Positions 5,899-9,597 of a stretch of DNA of 9,597 nt are shown here, piece after piece. The position numbers were made by a program, and so were the translations under genes. The stretch is from the NCBI GenBank assembly GCA_014380505.1, contig JACMJT010000553.1:1-9597 (forward strand), written 5' to 3'. Source of the DNA: Hyphomicrobiales bacterium. GTDB lineage: Bacteria; Pseudomonadota; Alphaproteobacteria; Rhizobiales; Aestuariivirgaceae. The notes below the pieces were generated by a model. The model ran no database searches. It saw nothing but the letters and a program-made list of their open reading frames with translations, and had not been told where the DNA came from. Position 1 is the first letter of the stretch. Each line of letters starts with the position of its first letter.

Positions 5899-5919
5899 AA
5901 ACTAGAGGCTGCAAATCGC

Positions 5920-7461
5920 TTACCGCCGCTTGCTCTCTACATCGGGCGCCTTGGGGAATCGTGACTTTAGATCGCGGTCGGTGACGCTCATGTGGTTGCG
6001 GGTATATTGCTCGCTGGCATCGCGCAGCGGCTGGAAATCCCAGGGGAAGTGGTGGCCCCGTTTCAGCGCCTCGAACATCAGGTGGCGTGACCTCTGGCTG
6101 CTCAAAACCTCCGCGTTTATTCGCGCTATATCGAATTTTGCTTCAACCTCCTTACGGAATTGCACGGCCAGCGGATGCTTGCCTGCCAGATTATTCATTT
6201 CATCGGGATCGTCGGTGAGATTGAAAAGCTGGTCCGGATCGGCGGGCGTGTGGATGAATTTCCAGGGACCACGGCGCAGCATGTACATGGGAGCAATCGC
6301 ACCTTCGGCTAGATATTCACCCCACGCCGTGGCCTTTGCATCTTCGGGACCGCCAGTCAAAAGCGGATAGAGCGAGCGGCCATCGACTTCGCGCGCAAGC
6401 TCCGCCTTGCCGCCATGACCGATGGCGGAAAGCGTGGGCATGATGTCGGCAAGCGAGACCGGCTCTTTCACCCGGCGCGCGGCAAAATTCTTGGGTGACC
6501 ACACCACGAGAGGGATGTGTGCCGAAGGTTCGAGATAGGACATCTTGTACCAGAGGCCCCGTTCACCGAGGAAATCGCCGTGGTCGGACGTGAAGACGAT
6601 GACGGTGTTGTCGAGCTGGCCAGTGGCTTCCAGCGCCGCGATCATCTGGCCGAGAAGATCGTCCACATAACTGATGTTAGCGTAATAACCGTGCCGGGCA
6701 GCGCGGAGATCGGCGTCGGTCACCGTGTAGTCGGCCATGGCCGAGACATCGTAAAGCCGCTGGCTGTGGGGATCGAGATTGTTGCGCTCCATGCGAGCGA
6801 CCTTCGGCAGATCGATATCTTCATCGCGATAGAGGTTCCAGAATTTTGCCCGCGCCGCGTAGGGGTCGTGCGGATGGGTGAATGACGCCATCAGGCAGAA
6901 GAGCTTGTCGCTGTCGAAACGGGCGTAATCGTAGATCTTGCGGATCGCGAGAAACGCCACTTCATCGTCGAATTCGAGCTGGTTGGTGATCTCGGCGATG
7001 CCCGGCTGCAACACGCTTGTCATATTGTGGTACCACCAGTCGATGCGCTCCTGCTTTAGGCGCCAATCGGGCGTCCAGCCGAAATCGGCGGGGTAGATAT
7101 CGGTGGTGAGGCGTTCTTCGAGGCCGTGCAGCTGGTCGGGGCCGACGAAATGCATCTTGCCTGACAGACACGTCTTGTAGCCCGCAAGGCGCAGATAATG
7201 CGCCCAGGTGGGGATCGACGAGGGAAATTCCGCGGCGTTGTCGTAAACGCCGGTGCGCGATGGCAGCAGTCCGTTCATCACGGTGGCGCGGGCCGGCGCA
7301 CACAGCGGACTGCTTGAATAGCAATTTTCGAATACGATGCCTTCGGCAGCAAGCCTGGACAGGTTGGGCGTTTTGACAAGCCGATGGCCATGGAAGGGCA
7401 GGAACTGGGCCGCCAGCTGGTCGGCCATGACGAAAAGTATGTTGGGCTTTGTGGAGGTCAT
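5920..7461 (-). CDS. betC: Choline sulfatase (BetC-type sulfatase)
   Basis: BetC hydrolyses choline-O-sulfate to choline and sulfate, supplying sulfur and the precursor of the osmoprotectant glycine betaine. The product is 513 residues, the usual length. It begins KPNILFVMADQL with Asp14 as a metal ligand. The sulfatase motif CAPAR (54-58) carries Cys54, the residue oxidised to formylglycine. SGKMHFVGPDQLHG (100-113) and SFTHPHDPY (193-201) follow, and TSDHGDFLGERGLW (291-304) has the metal ligands Asp293 and His294. The stretch EERLTTDIYPADFGWTP (115-131) and the C-terminal FPWDFQPL (residues 473-480) are characteristic of choline sulfatases rather than general arylsulfatases. No signal peptide is visible, so it is cytoplasmic. 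No betA, betB or betI is next to it. It starts 21 bases from the divergent yidD start. Confidence 0.92.
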   Translation of the reverse strand: MTSTKPNILFVMADQLAAQFLPFHGHRLVKTPNLSRLAAEGIVFENCYSSSPLCAPARATVMNGLLPSRTGVYDNAAEFPSSIPTWAHYLRLAGYKTCLSGKMHFVGPDQLHGLEERLTTDIYPADFGWTPDWRLKQERIDWWYHNMTSVLQPGIAEITNQLEFDDEVAFLAIRKIYDYARFDSDKLFCLMASFTHPHDPYAARAKFWNLYRDEDIDLPKVARMERNNLDPHSQRLYDVSAMADYTVTDADLRAARHGYYANISYVDDLLGQMIAALEATGQLDNTVIVFTSDHGDFLGERGLWYKMSYLEPSAHIPLVVWSPKNFAARRVKEPVSLADIMPTLSAIGHGGKAELAREVDGRSLYPLLTGGPEDAKATAWGEYLAEGAIAPMYMLRRGPWKFIHTPADPDQLFNLTDDPDEMNNLAGKHPLAVQFRKEVEAKFDIARINAEVLSSQRSRHLMFEALKRGHHFPWDFQPLRDASEQYTRNHMSVTDRDLKSRFPKAPDVESKRR

Positions 7462-7475
7462 GGGGCGCTCTATAT
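7447..7475 (+). promoter_or_regulatory. Candidate yidD promoter, possibly leaderless
   Basis: CTATAT (7470-7475) matches exactly the -10 consensus described for rhizobia (CTTGAC-N17-CTATAT). The hexamer 17 bases upstream, CTTTGT (7447-7452), matches three of six positions. Transcription would begin near 7482-7483, on the yidD ATG itself. The -35 lies inside the betC coding region. Confidence 0.33.
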
Positions 7476-7482
7476 TTGACGG

Positions 7483-7746
7483 ATGAAAGCCATCCTGATC
7501 GCGGCTATCCGGTTCTACCAGCTCACACTATCCGCCTTTACCGGGCGGCGCTGCCGCTATTTACCGACCTGCTCGGAATATGCCAGCGAGGCCATTGAAA
7601 AGCACGGAAGCCGCCGGGGACTGCTCTTGGCAATTTCCCGTGTCTCGCGCTGTCAACCCTGGGGAGGGGAGGGTTTCGATCCGGTCCCCGATGTTTACGA
7701 TGGACCTCTCTGGCGCATGAAAAAAGGGGCCCCGAAGGACCCCTGA
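7483..7746 (+). CDS. yidD: Membrane protein insertion efficiency factor YidD
   Basis: YidD is a small, membrane-associated protein that assists the YidC insertase. The product is 87 residues, near the usual length. The family signature is complete: RFYQLTLSAFTGRRCRYLPT (10-29), CSEYASEAIEKHGSRRG (30-46) and SRVSRCQPWGGEGFDPVPDV (52-71), with conserved Cys24, Cys30 and Cys57. The N-terminal MKAILIAAIRFYQ is an amphipathic helix probably lying on the membrane. There is no clear Shine-Dalgarno sequence before ATG 7483, consistent with a leaderless or poorly initiated message. Its last codons (KKGAPKDP) contain the terminator of the convergent outer-membrane gene. In related genomes I recall yidD close to thrS and the Fe-S scaffold gene, as here. 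Confidence 0.96.
   Translation: MKAILIAAIRFYQLTLSAFTGRRCRYLPTCSEYASEAIEKHGSRRGLLLAISRVSRCQPWGGEGFDPVPDVYDGPLWRMKKGAPKDP
7720..7743 (-). terminator. Rho-independent terminator of the outer-membrane gene, inside yidD
   Basis: On the minus strand the RNA forms GGGGUCC-UUCG-GGGCCCC (7743-7726), a 7-bp stem with one U-G pair and the very stable cUUCGg tetraloop, followed by six U (7725-7720). It follows the outer-membrane gene stop (7767-7769) by 23 bases. On the plus strand the same stem has a C-A mismatch and a broken T-tract (TGATTTTCTTT), so it would work less well for yidD. Confidence 0.85.
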
Positions 7747-7766
7747 TTTTCTTTCTCTGCCTGCAA

Positions 7767-8477
7767 TCAGAGGCTGAAGTGGAAGGCCAGACCGGCGCGG
7801 ACCATGTGCATGTCGTTGTACATCATATCCACGGTGCCGCCTTCGCCGAGGCTGTTGATCAGCGTATAATCGGTGTCTTCGAGGTCGACATAGAGATACT
7901 CAAGGCTTGCGGTGAGGTAGTTGGTGAAGGCATGTTCGATGCCGCCGCCGACCGTCCAGCCATAGACCCATTCCTTGTCGCTCACATCTTCGCCGGGAGG
8001 TGCGCCGACCAAGCCGCCGAATTCCATTTCGGCCGCGGCCAAACCGCCCGTTACGTAGAGCAGGGTGTTGCCATCCGCTATACCCGCGCGGGCGCGCAAC
8101 GTGGCCATGTGATTCATGTCGAGGTAGGTTGCCTCGACCGGATCGTCGTTATCGGCGATTTTGTCGGCAAAGGTCCAGTCGCCGACGATACCGAAGACGA
8201 AGCTGTCCCACTGATAATCGAGACCGGCCTTCAGGCCAAATCCATAGCCAATGCCGCTCATGTCCGGATCGATGACAACGCAGGGGCCAGGAACGCAGAG
8301 CGGTGTTGAGTCGTAGTGGCCATCGACTGCGATTGCAGCGCCGAAAATGCCAATGTAGGCACCTGACCAGTCATAGATGGGCTCGAAATCCGGCGGATCG
8401 AGATCGGCGGCCAGAACCGGATATCCCGTCATCGTGAGGGCAGAAGCGAAAGCGAGACCAAGCAGAAGTTTTTTCAT
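7767..8477 (-). CDS. Outer-membrane beta-barrel protein (Omp25/Omp31-like)
   Basis: The product is 236 residues from ATG 8477. It has a signal peptide MKKLLLGLAFASALTMTGYPVLA, cleaved probably after Ala23 (VLA). The mature part begins with DLDPPDFEPIYDWSGAYIGI, the WSGaYiG start found in alphaproteobacterial Omp25/Omp31-type barrels. Alternating strands follow, such as GFGLKAGLDYQW (79-90), FVFGIVGDWTFA (93-104), MATLRARAGI (124-133), TLLYVTGGLAAAEMEF (138-153), WTVGGGIEHAF (174-184), YLTASLEYLYVDL (187-199) and HMVRAGLAFHFSL (224-236). This suggests an eight-stranded barrel. Cys61 and Cys66 lie in the first large loop and could form a disulfide. A longer frame from 8732 is rejected because it buries the signal peptide. 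It diverges from thrS and converges on yidD. Confidence 0.88.
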   Translation of the reverse strand: MKKLLLGLAFASALTMTGYPVLAADLDPPDFEPIYDWSGAYIGIFGAAIAVDGHYDSTPLCVPGPCVVIDPDMSGIGYGFGLKAGLDYQWDSFVFGIVGDWTFADKIADNDDPVEATYLDMNHMATLRARAGIADGNTLLYVTGGLAAAEMEFGGLVGAPPGEDVSDKEWVYGWTVGGGIEHAFTNYLTASLEYLYVDLEDTDYTLINSLGEGGTVDMMYNDMHMVRAGLAFHFSL

Positions 8478-8585
8478 GTGTGTACCCAGAACCCATTTGC
8501 GTTGCAGTTCGAGATCAACATGAAGCGTTAAGGTTAATGCCGGGTTATCAAGACGGCGTCTTCGCCAAACCCATCCGGTCCCATG

Positions 8586-8614
8586 CTTGCTGTCTTCCGG
8601 AGGATTGGCTATCA
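8586..8614 (+). promoter_or_regulatory. Candidate thrS promoter
   Basis: CTTGCT (8586-8591), 17 bases, CTATCA (8609-8614). Each hexamer matches four of six positions of the rhizobial consensus CTTGAC-N17-CTATAT, at exactly the expected spacing. Transcription would begin near 8621 and leave a leader of about 80 bases. Confidence 0.35.
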
Positions 8615-8662
8615 GGCATCTGCGCCACGCTGAATTGTGAACTAACGCATTGATTTCGCTTA

Positions 8663-8680
8663 CCCGCAATTGTACGCGGG
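8663..8680 (+). promoter_or_regulatory. Small hairpin in the thrS leader
   Basis: CCCGC (8663-8667) and GCGGG (8676-8680) can pair around an 8-base loop. The hairpin lies eight bases before the ribosome-binding site of thrS and does not cover it. I see no T-box features. Confidence 0.25.
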
Positions 8681-8688
8681 AGTGAGCT

Positions 8689-8696
8689 GGAGGAGA
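8689..8696 (+). promoter_or_regulatory. Ribosome-binding site of thrS
   Basis: GGAGGAGA lies four bases before ATG 8701, the strongest Shine-Dalgarno sequence in the window. It fits a highly translated housekeeping gene. Confidence 0.8.
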
Positions 8697-8700
8697 CAAG

Positions 8701-9597
8701 ATGATTACCTTGACGTTTCCGGATGGCGCCACGCGTCAGGTTGAAGCCGGGGTAAGTGCCGCGCAGGTTGCCGCGTCCATTTCCAAATCCCTTGAGAAAA
8801 AGGCAGTGGCCGCCGTGGTCAATGGGGTGCTGGCCGATCTGGCCGATCCGATCACTGCGGATGCGAGTTTGCGCATCGTGTCGCGGGATGACGACGCGGC
8901 GCTGGAACTCATTCGCCACGACTGCGCCCATGTGCTGGCGGAGGCCGTGCAGGAACTATATCCCGGCACGCAGGTGACCATCGGCCCGGTGATCGAGAAC
9001 GGCTTCTTCTACGACTTCTTTCGCAACGAGCCGTTCACGCCGGAGGATTTTCCGGCCATCGAAAAGAAGATGCGGGAAATCATCGCGCGCGACAAATCTT
9101 TCACCAAGTCGGTGATGAGCCGCGAGGAGGCCAAGGAATTTTTCCGGCGGAAGGGCGAGTTGTTCAAGGTCGAGTTGGTGGATGCGATCCCCGGCGATCA
9201 GGATATCAAATTTTATGATCAGGGCGGGTGGACCGATCTGTGCCGCGGGCCGCACATGACGTCCACCGGCAAGATCGGGCAGGCCTTCAAGCTGATGAAG
9301 GTGGCGGGCGCCTATTGGCGCGGGGATTCCAACAATCCGATGCTGACCCGCATTTATGGAACCGCATGGGCGAACGACAAGGATTTGCAAGGCTATGTGA
9401 CGGCGCTTGAAGAAGCCGAAAAGCGCGATCACCGCAAGCTTGGCCGCGAGATGGACCTCTTCCATTTCCAGGAGGAGGGGCCGGGTGTGGTGTTCTGGCA
9501 CGCCAAGGGCTGGACGATTTTCCAGCAGCTCATCGCCTATATGAGGCGCAGGCTGGCGAAACTCGATTACCAGGAAGTGAACGCTCCGCAACTCCTC
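8701..9597 (+). CDS. thrS: Threonyl-tRNA synthetase, N-terminal part
   Basis: ThrRS charges tRNA-Thr with threonine. The frame runs from ATG 8701 to the window edge, 299 residues of a protein that is normally about 650 long. The TGS domain covers about 1-62 ([20 protein letters not shown]). The editing domain, which removes serine from mischarged tRNA, covers about 63-230 and keeps its zinc-type catalytic set: HDCAH (73-77) with His73 and His77, and DLCRGPH (179-185) with Cys181 and His185. The catalytic core begins near 241 ([16 protein letters not shown]), and motif 1 is reached at [10 protein letters not shown] (290-299). Motifs 2 and 3 and the anticodon-binding domain lie beyond the edge. 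Its leader shows no T-box; T-boxes are rare outside Firmicutes and relatives. Confidence 0.98.
   Translation, partial: MITLTFPDGATRQVEAGVSAAQVAASISKSLEKKAVAAVVNGVLADLADPITADASLRIVSRDDDAALELIRHDCAHVLAEAVQELYPGTQVTIGPVIENGFFYDFFRNEPFTPEDFPAIEKKMREIIARDKSFTKSVMSREEAKEFFRRKGELFKVELVDAIPGDQDIKFYDQGGWTDLCRGPHMTSTGKIGQAFKLMKVAGAYWRGDSNNPMLTRIYGTAWANDKDLQGYVTALEEAEKRDHRKLGREMDLFHFQEEGPGVVFWHAKGWTIFQQLIAYMRRRLAKLDYQEVNAPQLL

Noticed and set aside
7462..7482. Minus-strand TATAGA as a betC -10 element
   Set aside because: No acceptable -35 sequence 16-18 bases upstream inside yidD.
7779..8309. 176-codon plus-strand frame opposite the outer-membrane gene
   Set aside because: Antisense shadow; the minus strand has a signal peptide and barrel strands.
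8615..8700. T-box leader before thrS
   Set aside because: The space is too short, and no specifier hairpin, antiterminator sequence or terminator is visible.
8956..9591. 211-codon minus-strand frame opposite thrS
   Set aside because: Antisense to the ThrRS editing domain.

Overview
The window looks like an ordinary chromosomal stretch of a G+C-rich alphaproteobacterium, most likely of the order Hyphomicrobiales (rhizobia and relatives). The reasons are the protein families (an alphaproteobacterial PAS_5/DUF1457 protein, an Omp25/Omp31-type surface protein, a rhizobial-type choline sulfatase) and the neighbourhood folE-hisI / Fe-S scaffold / yidD / thrS, which I recall as common in that order. 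I see no phage, transposase, CRISPR array, rRNA or tRNA. No gene-free stretch exceeds 300 bases; the longest is 223 bases (8478-8700).

Left part (1-2094, all on the minus strand): reading 5'->3' on that strand, a PAS_5 protein, then a PilZ (c-di-GMP-type) protein, then the N-terminal 235 residues of a CNNM/CorC-type membrane transporter ('hemolysin family') that runs off the left edge. A bulged hairpin sits just before the transporter start codon.

Middle part (2136-4894): divergent from the PAS gene lie a rhomboid protease, a tandem-CBS protein and a small one-helix protein with zinc-knuckle-like cysteines, all on the plus strand. They converge on folE-hisI (minus strand), two zinc cyclohydrolases that overlap by one base. 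A 17-bp near-perfect palindrome lies in the folE / Fe-S scaffold divergent region.

Right part (4895-9597): on the plus strand, an IscU/NifU-like Fe-S scaffold that lacks the third canonical cysteine overlaps a cupin gene. Further on are yidD and the first 299 codons of thrS. Two minus-strand genes interrupt this plus-strand series: a choline sulfatase (betC) without the rest of the bet operon, and an outer-membrane beta-barrel gene. Their junctions hold the most interesting non-coding structure: a three-way-junction repeat between cupin and betC, a 21-bp head-to-head betC/yidD gap with an exact CTATAT just before the yidD start, and a strong cUUCGg terminator for the outer-membrane gene lying inside the end of the yidD coding sequence.

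I found no clearly new biological system. The best leads are the terminator inside yidD, the possibly leaderless yidD promoter, the folE-region palindrome, the cysteine-poor scaffold coupled to a cupin, and the small zinc-knuckle membrane protein.
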